A stretch of DNA of 64,000 bases from the NCBI GenBank assembly GCA_021521415.1, contig JAIQDT010009240.1:1-64000 (forward strand), read 5' to 3'. The notes under the pieces were generated by a model. The model did not search any database. It saw nothing but the letters and a program-made list of their open reading frames with translations, and was not told where the DNA came from. This document shows positions 34,961 through 45,587 of this stretch, one piece after another. Position 1 is the first letter of the stretch. The number at the start of each line of letters is the position of its first letter. Position numbers and translations under genes: made by a program. The DNA comes from Bidens hawaiensis (lineage: Eukaryota > Streptophyta > Magnoliopsida > Asterales > Asteraceae).

Positions 34961-36110
34961 CACAGCATAACAATATGCTACGGATGATTTTCGACATTGG
35001 CTCGGGTATAGAGACCCGAAGATTGAGGGATAATATTAACATAGTACGTGCCAAGTTATGTTGCTGATGGTGCCGAATTTTGGGCGTCCATGATAACAAA
35101 ACATTCAAGTAAACGACGATAGATCAAGCTATTGTAGGGTGTCGTCACCATTACTCTAACAAACATTCCTTTTACTTGGCGACCGATTCTCGATTAACAA
35201 ACTTATAAATTTTGACTAATCTAAACATCTGCTCGAGCCATAGCATTCACTAGGATTCTCATGCATTACACATTATGATTACGTGTGCACCCGTAATGAT
35301 AAAATGTTTTGCATGCTCACCCTTGTTTGTTCCATATTTGAGCTAACATTTAAGGAAATCGAAGTGTCCATTTAGTTACATTATTGAATGCTAAAACTTT
35401 GTCATTAACAATAAAATATTTGTTAATAATCATGGACCAAAGTTATGTAGGACAAAATGATTAGGAAGACTCCATCCATAGGCGTGCTCAAGATAGGATG
35501 TTACATGAATGGTTCAGTATAAACAATGAGTAGACTTTTATTCCCATGAGTTTACTCTGCTTGACGAATGTTATACTCTACGTCATCGCGTAAGATTACA
35601 AATAGAAATTAACACATAGCTTCCTCGTGTGATATACGCCAACACATATTCTAGACGCACCATCTGGCCGTGTACCCGGTTTGCAAGCTCTGAATCACAG
35701 TCTCGTGAGACATACTTTACGGTAGCAATATATCAATTCTGTACTCCCAATACTTGAGTTACCGGTTCTCATTCAATAAAGGTACATTGAGGTTTCCTAG
35801 TCATCTCGACTCCTACGCAGTTAAGAATACCGTATCAAGTTACCACTCGGGTGCGGGTCCCAATGGTTGTCGGGATGGGCGGTTGATACGATTTCGAAGA
35901 CTAGCGCGTCACAACTCATGAAACGGTGGCGATTAGGAGACTGATGGTTATAGTGTCACGAAACACTGTGTGAATGGATGACGAGGACGAAATCTATGTG
36001 ACAACAATATTCGTAGAATGTAATATAGATTATGCAATGTTTATGCATGCGAAGAAAACATTTATATGTCACCAGTTATAGACTAGACCTTCTAGTTCGC
36101 TATAAACAAT
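34961..36110 (-). other. Internal region of gypsy 2 next to the 5' LTR, no gene seen
   Basis: About 1.15 kb after the primer site. The first ~60 bases (minus, from 36110) match the equivalent post-PBS leader of gypsy 3 (GCGAACTAGAAG...). Beyond that I find no ORF and no similarity to the upstream ORF or gag of gypsy 3. Confidence 0.45.
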
Positions 36111-36124
36111 GGCTCTGATACTAA
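36111..36124 (-). other. Primer-binding site of gypsy 2
   Basis: The minus strand reads TTAGTATCAGAGCC two bases after the LTR end, one mismatch from the TGGTATCAGAGCC form that pairs with the initiator methionine tRNA 3' end in plant LTR elements. It sets the element's orientation. Confidence 0.75.
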
Positions 36125-36126
36125 TC

Positions 36127-39100
36127 TGTCACACCCCGCCAAAGCGGATGTACGGACGAGTGACGTCATGTATATCGTAAGCATATGATTATCGCCAACA
36201 TACATGTATTAGGATGCCAATAGTTTTAAGAAGTGTTTACGAATCATAACTTTATTTCAAACAAAATTTACTAAAAACAATTAGGAGATTTCTCATATGT
36301 GACCCAAAGCATCGATAGGTTTATACAAGCAAAATCTTCGAAAATGGTATCCTAATTATGCATTGAGGTCCCGTCTTCATGATTCCTTAGGTGCGTTGTT
36401 AATTCCCTAAAAAACATACGTTTAAAAAGTCAACACAATGGTTGGTGAGTTCATAGGTTTTGATACTCGTATGAAATTACGTTATTCATAAATCGTTGAA
36501 TCAGTTCGTAAACAAGTATACAATAATCTGTTGAAAAAAATACAATGATTCTCCGTATACTAGCTAATTCTACGAATTAATATGACGAACCATGAGCCTA
36601 TAACCAAACCACGAATTATAACCGTTTGCAGTGTTCAAATATCACAGATGGAATATACGCACCATGTTTTGATGCAATATCGGAGGTTAGCGCGACTAAC
36701 CTAACAGTAGGGGGAAATGTCAACGTCAATAGTACTATTCGTATATTCCTGTGGCTAACTTCGTTAGCTAATGGTTATAGTATGCAAGCAATGGACTTAT
36801 AGCACTACATAGTTCAACTCATGTTCGCATAAGGATTGTGTGTTTTGTTTCTAATTATCGTATATAAAAGCAGTTGTGTATGTTTTCCACCCCCGAATAA
36901 ATAAAATAGTAAAACCGTATAAAGGGGGTAGTGAAACTCACCTCATGATTTCAGTGTTTAGTTCGCTAGCAATTTCATTTTAGACCTAAGGTCCGCTGCC
37001 TTCACACGTCCTAAACGAGTAAGGTCAGTTAGTTCGTTATCGACTCGCAAGTCGGTTTATGCTAGTCGCTTTCACCCAACTAGTCGTTTCGTATATTGTG
37101 TATGTGTCGGTCGCTTACACCAACTGAAAGTTTCGTTTAATATATTGTGTCGGTCGCTTTCACCAACCAAGCGTTTCGTTTATTATATTGCGTCGGTCAC
37201 TTTCACAAACCAAGCGTTTCGTTTATTATATTGTGTCGGTTTTTTCACCAACCGAGCGTTTCGTTGGTTATATTTATATTTCCGTTTGTAATATCCGAAC
37301 CGACTTAATATATCAATTTGGTAATTTAATTAGTACAAGTTCTTATTTTCTTTTCATCTAATATTATATATTTTTTTTCAATGTATATATTGATTAAAAA
37401 AAAGTCAACGTTTAGAGGCAAAGTACAGTTATTACAGATAACATTTTTTATGTGTCGTTTTAAAATATAAAAACTTAGTTCAATTCAAAATCATATTTAA
37501 GCTTTATAAACTTATCTAAGCGTAATTTCAACAAAAAGATTTATAAAACTTATTCTTGTTTACTTGGAATTATGAAACACATTTTGACTCTAAAATTACT
37601 TTTATTTTTGTCTTAAAAACGGTATGGATACTTTTAAACACATTTTTCAAATCATGACTTTTAAAGGTATATTTTTACATCCAAAATTTACACATTTTTC
37701 AACTTTATCTAATTGTTACTCAAAACCACCAATACAAAAATATTTTTCCAAAATCGACATATAAACTTGGAAAATCCTATTCTAATCGTTCTTAGACATT
37801 CCTCCATGAATATAAGTTGTTTTCACATCTTTCAACTAACTTAAGTGTATACGCATGTTTACATAAAAAGCATCTTATTTTGTTTTAACAACATTATTAG
37901 TCCTTTTATATGAGCCCATTTTAACAAACATTTTTCCACCCTTGGTTTTTCTACCGATCTTTGCACTTTAATATGTTTACATATATCTTTTAGTATCATT
38001 AAACATACTATCATGTATTTTGATAGTTGGGTGTTAGAGCTAACATAACACACTAAGTATAAGGATAAACTCAAGAGTTTAGCTCACTTAGTTTTAGGAT
38101 TAAACGTTTAGAGAGAAATTAGAGAGTCTGGAACTTGTTTATCCACATAACCCTGTTTTAACTTCTCAGAATATATCTCCTACAACATCTAGTCCATGTA
38201 CACAATGAGAGATAGAGATTAGTTTGGATGTATGTGTGTTTGTATATGAAACTAAAAGAAAGAGAGAGAGAGAGTGAGATTTTATAAAGTGAAGATGAGT
38301 ATGTATACCTGGAGAGAGAAATTTCAGAGAAATAGAAGGGGGCAGATGCTGATGGTGATTCCGAGGCGGTGGTTCGCGGTGTTACCGTGTGGTGTAAATG
38401 GATCGAGAAAAAGTTGAAGGTCCCGGTGGTATATTGGTGTGGATGAACCTTGTGGCTTTGCAGTGCTACTGCTGCTGCCTTGAGAAGTAGGATGGTGGTG
38501 GTGACGATTGCTTCTGGTGGCGGAGGTGGTTGCAGCTGATGTGGGCCACGGTTGCCGTGAAGGTAGAAGTGGAGTGATTTGCTGCAGTTAAGAACCAAGG
38601 AAGTAGTTGTGGCCGATTGGTATTTGGGTGGTAGGAGTGGCCGTTGGTGGTGTAGTGGGGCTGTTGTCGTAAGAAGGGGAGGTGGTTTGGGTGACCGTTT
38701 ACAAATATATTGAGAGCATATCAAAGAAAGAGATGTTGGAAATTTTGTTGTGGGTTGCTATGTGGTCCTAGCTGTGGATGATATTGAGTTTCTTAGTCAA
38801 AGCTTCCATGAATAAAGGAGGTAAGGTGACACTTTGTAAACTAGGACAAGATGTTTAAATAATAAAAACATCATGTTTAAGGAATGGGACTTCCATTTGT
38901 TTAATCAAGGAAATCTCATGAAAAATTATATTTTGTACTACAAGTTTGAAAATAGAGATGGATAAGGCTTGTAGTATGGTGAGTGGTGATTATGATGGAT
39001 ACGGTAGATTTGAATAGGTTCACTAGATATTTTGCCCATTAGTATAAGTTTAGGATTAGTCTAAGTTAGGATTAGTCTAGGTGGCTAGGAATGAGATTAG

Positions 39101-39521
39101 GTGTTTAGATGATGTTTCTATGGAGCGTTTGTACATTCATGTACCGATAACGTAACGCAACAAAGGATTTTTAAAGTAACACTATACGCTCGAAACCCGT
39201 TTCTATGTTGTTGATATTTTATATAAAAATTATAATATTTAATATTAGTGTAACAGAGAATTTAAACTTCCCGGTTCGTCTAATTATAAATATTTGAATT
39301 GATTAAAAGTATCACCAACGCCGTGTCTATCGGATCGGATAGCATCTGATAGTCTGAGTAATTACTTTAAATTACTTATATGTAACGCAATATTATGCAT
39401 GCGAGGGCTTATGCTAGATTAAATCTAATTAAACTTTACAAAACTTAATTTAGAAGGAATTAACATAAAGAAATCATGTTTATTCATTGTACAGAAACGA
39501 CTTAATTTACGAGGTCTCACA
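36127..39521 (-). repeat. Gypsy 2 5' LTR (3,395 bp)
   Basis: On the minus strand it runs TGTGAGACC (39521) to GGGGTGTGACA (36127), next to the primer site. Its first 581 bp are repeated at 27058-27623. It contains a tandem array (37053-37275), a possible splice donor CTCCAG|GTATAC (minus, 38309/38308), and a spurious Pro/Leu-rich reading (38724-38158). The sequence is unrelated to the gypsy 3 LTR family apart from the terminal bases. Confidence 0.75.
37053..37275 (+). repeat. Tandem array, about 43-bp unit, five copies
   Basis: Units contain GTGTCGGTCGCTTTCACC and GCGTTTCGTTTATTATA; the last two to three are nearly identical with a 43-bp period, the first two more diverged. Inside the gypsy 2 LTR. 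Confidence 0.8.
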
Positions 39522-39999
39522 ACATCATTCACAATCCCTTCAACCTCCCTCTCAGCTTCATCTACCACAATCTTTTCCACCACCAAATCATCATTTTCAT
39601 TCAAATTGTATTATTGAACAATCTCTTCATCCTTCTCTTCCTCACTTCTCTCCTCCTCTTCATCCTTCTCTTCCTCATTTCCATAAATATCATAAAGAGT
39701 TTTAAATACATTATCATCAACCATATTGACAACAAGTGAATTCTCCCCCTGTTTTGGGGAAGCTGAGGTCTTCTCAACCTCACTGACCAGGGTTTGAATC
39801 ATGTATAAAGCCTGATCCAACTAGGATGCTAAGTCTGCATTCTTCTTTTTTAGTTCCTTATTCCCCCTTCTCAAAACAACATTTTCAATGACTACCATCT
39901 ATGTGTCTGTCCAGCAATCTCATTCTAGCTTCAGGGGAAGGTTAGTTTATTGCTGAGATAGGAAATGGGTAAGGGATTTAGGTTTGGTGAGTTTCATGA
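39522..39999 (-). pseudogene. T-family gene, acidic middle segment
   Basis: The reading 39820-39611 has I-Q-T-L-V-S-E-V-E-K-T-S then a Glu-rich run (E-E-E-K-D-E-E), aligning with 10140-9990. One stop follows, then L-V-V-E-K-I-V-V-D-E-A-E. It is continuous with 42659 and above once the solo LTR is removed, and is cut at 39522 by gypsy 2. Confidence 0.6.
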
Positions 40000-42653
40000 T
40001 GTCACACCCTCAAAATCCACTAACGGAGTTTTACCGTCAGAGGGTGTGAACTAACAAGATCGGAATCATCAGTTATAATCAAACCATAAAAACGTTTAAA
40101 CGAAAATAAGTGCGGAAGCGTAAAACCATAGAACAATGTTACGTCACGCAGGACGATTTAAAAACCAAGGATAACAGTTAAAACAAGTTTGCATAGTTAA
40201 AAGTTTATCACACAATGCATGTTCCTAAACCGCGCGCCCGCCTCGGCTACCTGAGAATAACATACTAAAAGTGTCAACACAAGGTTGGTGAGTTCACAAG
40301 TTATATAAAAATAAATCGTTTAGCGTTTGCGTTCAGCGTTTTACGTTAAGCGTTTTGCGTAACCTCGTTACGGCGTTTTGCGTTAAGCGTTTTGCGTAAC
40401 CACGTTACGGCGTTTTGCGTTACCAGATAGTGTTATGTCAAATTATATATCGATAGGTAGCTAGTCTATACAACAAGTATTACTAAGTGTTCGACACCGA
40501 AGCTGGCTCGTTTAGTAAGTGCCTTGTCACCAGGTCCTCCAGACCATGGTACGTGTTAGCCAAAATTACACCCGCTCGACCTCCAGTCGAGTTTAGCGTT
40601 GGGTGGGGTTTGTCAAACCCAGTAGTACTACTCAACAGTGACTCGCTATTCTAAATATTAACCGGTTCGATGTGTAGGACTTCAAATGTTTCGTTTGCCA
40701 CTTAGCCTTTACAAGTGATATATAATTTATAACAAAATCTTAAATGCGTTGTGGAGTATGTTATCTCCCCCAAGTGAAAAACGTTTGAAAACAGTTTAAA
40801 GAGGGGAAAGTGAAACTCACTGTTTGCGAAGAATTTCCCAAAATAAATCACCAAGATGCGCGTCACCGAAAAACTCTCTCTAACGTTCTAAAACAACAAA
40901 GAGATTTTTCTAAGTGTCGGAATATTATCGAGTCTCTAGACCCGGCACATAATACCTATGCACATAACATGTTTCGTGTTTCGTTTGTGAATCGTGTGTG
41001 ACTTTCACAAGTGTTTTTGTGACACATCACATGTGTAAGCAATCATATACGTGTCATGTATTCATAACGTACATTACTAGCAATTATTCCCCGTAAGGGC
41101 ATTTTGGTCAACAACTAACAATTAACTAGCCATTATTCCCCATAAGGGCAATTTGGTCAAATCATTGCAATCAATTAGCAACTATTCCCCGCAATGGTAT
41201 TTTGGTCAAAACATAACAATTATATAACAAATATCATATTTCATGCATTTTTACACAACTCAGCAGCTAGTTTCACCGAGACAGAAATCCTACTAGAAAG
41301 ATTGTACTATTTCACCGATCATAGCATCTCAATTAATTTACCAAAAATCATCACAGAAGCACATATGTCTTAGGTTTCCAGAACATATTTTATTACATTT
41401 TTATTCCTCATAGTTTTCTCACAATCATCAAATCATTACAGCAAACTCATAACAGTCAGATTCATGCACAACAGAATGTTATTTGCAATTCCCGTTAAAC
41501 GAAAAATCCAATAAATGCAAGACCACTTGGGTTTGGTTCCTAACTCAATGAGTCAACTTCCAGAAGTGGAACCAACCCAATTGGTCTCGTAGTTCATGAG
41601 ATATAACATTTACAACATAACCTAACAGCAGGTCTAACAGCTCAGCTTTGCACAACGTTTTTGTAAAATCATAAAAGTAAACTTCTACTTGTCCAAAAAT
41701 TACAAACTTATACTTTATAGAAACTAGACTCAACCTAGTTTACTGCAGTACCCACAATCTCAACCAATTTTCACGTTTACACTTCGTTACAGTCACTTAA
41801 ACATCGTATACACATTCTGTCCAGAATCTGTTTACATCCAAACTCAACATAATAACAATCTATGAACTATCATGCATCCATATAACCCTCTAGACCCATA
41901 AACACCATCCATGCACATCAATTTCACATTACATACAAGATTAGGGTTTGTGTTTGAACTCAAATCAAAGACACAACAATCACCATACAACAAGATTCAA
42001 TCTAGTTATCAAATCATCATCCAAATAACAACAATCATGTTAGCTATGTATACACTCAAAATCGGCAGCCTAGGGTTTGTTATTAACCCAACAAACATCA
42101 AAATCAATCAACAAGAATGTAAAGGATGATCAATTATACCTTCCTAGCACCTAGTTCTTGGATTAAACGCTTGATTTCTTGATGTATGTGTGTGTGGAAG
42201 TGGACGGCAGCAAGGATGAAGTGGGAGGGGGGGGGGGCGATCGGGTTGGGAATAATAATAATAATTGTTAGGGTTTTATTTTTATGGTTATATTTATAGA
42301 CACACAAGTTACACTCAAGTCCCTCTACTTTCAAGTGTTGTTTTTCTAACTTAACTAACTTAGTTCTTGTTTCTTGTTTAGCATTACACACAATATAATC
42401 AAGTAACACATATGTTAACACATAATTATCACATAATTATTATGTTGACGTTTTTCGTTTATTTATCAATCGTTTGCGTTTCGGTGCAAATCCCGAAAGA
42501 CTACACACGTAGTAAGTGTCAAGCGTCATTTAAACCCTAGTTTAAATGTAATGAAGTTTGCGTTAAAGATTTTATGATCTTAAGTTTGAATTGACGGAGT
42601 TGAGTTAACGGAGTTGAGTTAACGGAGTTAACCTGAAATTGACGATTGTCACA
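40000..42653 (-). repeat. Solo gypsy LTR (2,654 bp)
   Basis: TGTCACACCC...GATTGTCACA flanked by the exact duplication CATGA (39995-39999 and 42654-42658). It is closest to the gypsy 3 5' LTR: a 62-codon stretch (41733-41545) translates identically at 58808-58996. It carries a 23-bp-unit GCGTTT/ACGTTACGG array (40317-40423), the splice donor AGGAAG|GTATAATTGA (minus, near 42130-42145) and a G run near 42228. It is an LTR-LTR recombination product inserted in the T-family gene. Confidence 0.93.
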
Positions 42654-42658
42654 CATGA

Positions 42659-43977
42659 GGTGGGCTTTCTATAATGTTTTCACTAGTTGGTGGTAATGGG
42701 TTTCTGGTTTGTATTGTGGCTATGTGTGTATGTATGATTTGGAAAGTTGGGATATGTGGTTGGCCAGATGTTTGGGAATGTGTTGGTGATTGGTATGGTG
42801 TGTTTGGTTGGTTTAAAAGATTGGATGGGATATATTAAGGTATGTGAGGTTCATCTTCAGGTTGGTATGGTATTTGGGTTTGGGTATGGGTATGGGTATG
42901 GGTTTGGGTTTGGGGTTGGGGTGAAGTTGGTGGGTATGGAGTGTATGGGTCTTGGGTTTGGTATTGGGGTGGTGATTGGCTTTGGGGTGAGGTAGGTGGT
43001 GTCGGAATAGGGTTTTCAAAGGTTGTTCTCTCCCCATGAGCCGGATCAGTCATCACATCATTTACATCCACAACATCCTCCTCCTGCACAACATTTTGTT
43101 CAACATCATCATCTCCACCATCATTATCTTCATTGGACACAGAAGTCCCATCCTCATCCCCACTCTCTTCTTCATTACTGGTCACTCTTGATGACTCTGG
43201 TACCTCCATGATCTCCATATTATTGTTAACTAGCCACGGGAGAATGTGATACTCAACTTCAGGATTGAAATTACTTGTAGCCCCCAACCTTGCAATTCTT
43301 CTATAGACTTTTGGATCTTGCAATACATGTGTTATGCCCAAGGTTGGTAGATCAGGGCACAAAATATTAAATATGATTTGTAAAAATATGGGATAAACAA
43401 AAGTCATCCCTTCACTTTTGAAGATTAGTCACCAATCCTTCAAAAATGAGTCTTGAAAAGTTGAAAGGCTGGTTATAGATGATAGAAACAGTGGCATTCG
43501 CTATATCTCTGCTCTTTAGGGTCCAAGTACCCCTCCTCGGTGTAAATCCCTGTATAATGTGGTGTATTAGAAATCTGTACAAAATGGGAAACATTCCCTT
43601 TTGAACTGCCCTTCAGTTACATCTCCTTGATACCTCATTGTCTCTTGGAAAATCCTCAACAATCTCCGAGTAGTAAAGGATATGGGAGTATCCACATTAT
43701 CGTTCAACTGAAGACCAGCTCTTATCAAGTTCTTAGTGATTTTGACCTCTTTCCCGACTATGGTGGCCTGAATTCTTCGTCCATGTTCATTATCTTCCAA
43801 CTGAGCAGAGTTCTAGAAATCCAAATGGTGGTTTCTGTATATGATAGAGCTTTCAGTAAACGAGAAGCGACGATTAGAGCGTAGCAGCCACCGAATCATC
43901 AAATCTACATGCATGTTCTCCTCTGTTACTTGGAGAAAGGAACACATGTTATGCTTCTTTTCAAACGGATATGTCAT
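42659..43977 (-). pseudogene. T-family longin-like gene, N-terminal half
   Basis: ATG at 43977, two bases after the acceptor, opens MTYPFEKKHNMCSFLQ and runs to a TAG at 43813-43815 where copy 1 keeps W. The same frame continues (D-N-E-H-G-R-R-I-Q-A) to a one-base deletion near 43590, then MFPILYRFLIHHIIQGF, W-T-L-K-S-R-D-I-A-N-A-T, and after another shift L-P-T-L-G-I-T-H-V-L-Q-D-P. From about 43210 it turns acidic and then Pro/Gln/Thr-rich with Q-T-H-T-H repeats (42980-42835). I recall the N-terminal part as the Asteraceae 'longin-like' family; function unknown. Three lesions. Confidence 0.7.
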
Positions 43978-43979
43978 AT

Positions 43980-44205
43980 CTGCACAACCACAGACAAAGA
44001 TACATTCAAAGCAACAGTTAGTCATTAAAGTACATAATATTATCATGTATTAAGTTATATTTGAAGAAAGAATGAAAGAAAGTCTTTAAGAACCTATTAT
44101 TTGACAAATTAATAACATACATAGTATACAGAGATGTCAGTAAACATGATATTGAAGCCCTAAACACATACAATGTGTGTCGGAAATCATTCAATTGAAG
44201 CTTAC
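43980..44205 (-). other. Leader intron of the T-family gene
   Basis: Donor CTCG|GTAAGC (intron from 44205) and acceptor GTTGTGCAG (to 43980), 226 bp; the ATG follows 2 bases on. Position and length match the introns at 820-1042 and 3897-4116. Confidence 0.7.
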
Positions 44206-44351
44206 CGAGTCAGATTTTGTTGGATGACCAATTTAGGGTAGGAATTATAGTAAACGATTGAGATTCTGGGAATCAATACTGATTTGTGGAAAACGAAAGA
44301 GTATTAAAGGTGGAATCAGTAATACTCAAAATATTGCTTATTGGGCAGAAA

Positions 44352-45270
44352 TGTAACAAACACATAAAGTAACTCAAAATATTTTCATTAATGTTGCGAA
44401 TGATACAATGAAAATCAGTTAGGGTTTCTAAGTGGAATGTTTGTATTTGTAGCAACTTTTCCATACAAGATAAAGACAACCGTAAATCACAATATTCGCT
44501 ATGTGTCCGTTATCATAGGCATGCCCTAAAGTTTCCTTAAATAGACCTGCCCTGACACCTTCAAGAAAACCTAATCATTGATTCTTAACATATTCAAACA
44601 TATTACAAAATATTACAAGTGTAAACATGTCTTCGAGTAAGCTTGTAAGCTTTTGTCCTTGTCGAGCAGACCAGATAACCATTAAGTGTGCTTGGAACAG
44701 TTCTCCAAGTAAGCTTTACTTAAAATATTTTCCTTAGATAGTATTCATCAAGCAAACTTCAATCTTCATAATAATATCAAACTTTGCTCGATATATATCC
44801 TACGAGCAAACTTATTCTTCTTGGTTCCCTTTCAACCTTTTGTAACTTAACTTATTTGAACAAGTTCAAGTGTGCTGGTGACACTTTAGCTTGCTCGAGG
44901 TTGAACCTTGCTCGTTAGAAGTCCTTAGAATAATTTCTTCATTAACTTCCTTCAAGTTTGCTTGGACCACTATTATTAACAAACCTTGCTCGCGTCCACC
45001 AAATTACTTGGTTTTAGCTTGGTTTAGTCAAAAGTTTGCTCTGAAACAAACCTTACTTGACTTGAAGAACAACCTTGCTTAATGAAGTGTTGCTTGCTCG
45101 ATCTAACACTTTGAAGACTTCAAGAAGATAACCTTGCTCATTTGAGAAAATAGCTTGCTTGACTAAGTTTAAGCTTGCTCGGATGCCTAAGTTTGTTCGG
45201 TTTCTATACTAAGCCATTTTCCATGGAGGTTGAGAAGATTCCAATCTTCCTTAGTTATTTTCTTATCCCA
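44352..45270 (-). repeat. 5' LTR of the T-family element
   Basis: 919 bp starting TGGGATAAG at 45270. It aligns with 1528-2443 and 10979-17555. A TATA-like CTATTTAAG lies near 44532-44540 (minus). About fifteen TTTGCTCGA-type motifs occur at 44630-45190. No tRNA-type primer site is evident after the inner end (CATTTCTGCCC), which is a gap in the LTR-element interpretation. Confidence 0.65.
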
Positions 45271-45587
45271 AAAGTTTATTATTTAATATGACACATGCAA
45301 GGCTTATCAAGACTGGATACGGGCCGGGCTTTAACTTGGATCTTCAAAGATAGTGCATGAAAGGCCACCAGGTGTCTAAAAAGCTCGTTTATGTTCTTCT
45401 TTAAAAAATGCATACTATAACATATATAATTATGTAAGATCTTGCTAAAACAAGTTACGAAACATTAAATATTAGATATAAAAGCGACTGAAACAGTAAC
45501 AAATAGCATGGAAATCGAGTGTGTTTTACAACACATCATGATTGCTACGAAAAGCAGTTGATAACTATAGAGAAAATTCACACAGAT
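45271..45587. other. Spacer between T- and D-family elements
   Basis: 317 AT-rich bases with no ORF or repeat that I recognise. It may be the outer part of the left D-family copy, whose counterpart on the right would lie beyond the gypsy 3 insertion and outside the window. Confidence 0.35.

Larger units (their letters stand above)
27058..39521 (-). mobile_element. Gypsy 2: old gypsy-type element with truncated 3' LTR
   Basis: On the minus strand: 5' LTR 39521-36127, a PBS-like site at 36124-36111, a decayed internal region, a purine tract at 27624-27635 and a 3' LTR piece 27623-27058. The 3' LTR piece matches 39521-38941 of the 5' LTR. The other ~2.8 kb of the 3' LTR is missing, together with the copia 3' end, at a shared CAAGTTTGAAAA. 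A 3.35-kb gypsy-derived insertion lies at 31605-34955. No long ORF survives. Confidence 0.7.
10979..45270 (-). mobile_element. T-family LTR element, 34.3 kb with nested insertions
   Basis: The parts line up as one minus-strand element: 5' LTR 44352-45270, leader intron, N-terminal and middle gene parts (43977-39522), C-terminal part (19411-17556), polypurine tract 17556-17570 and 3' LTR (17555-10979). The two LTRs, both starting TGGGATAA, are about 920 and 900 bp once the LINE is removed. Flanks read AAAGA (10974-10978) and AAAGT (45271-45275), an imperfect target duplication. Later insertions are the LINE, copia plus gypsy 2 (19412-39521) and the solo LTR 40000-42653. No gag, protease, integrase or RT of its own is seen, so it appears non-autonomous. 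The join across 19412-39521 is inferred from gene order, with some sequence lost. Confidence 0.6.

Noticed and set aside
38158..38724. 188-codon Pro/Leu/Ser-rich minus-strand reading
   Set aside because: It lies in the gypsy 2 LTR, has CT-repeat and low-complexity composition, and has no domain; it is a by-product of a pyrimidine-rich leader.
42747..42995. Gly/Tyr/Val-rich plus-strand reading
   Set aside because: It is the antisense of the Pro/Gln/Thr repeat in the T-family gene (Q-T-H-T-H units).
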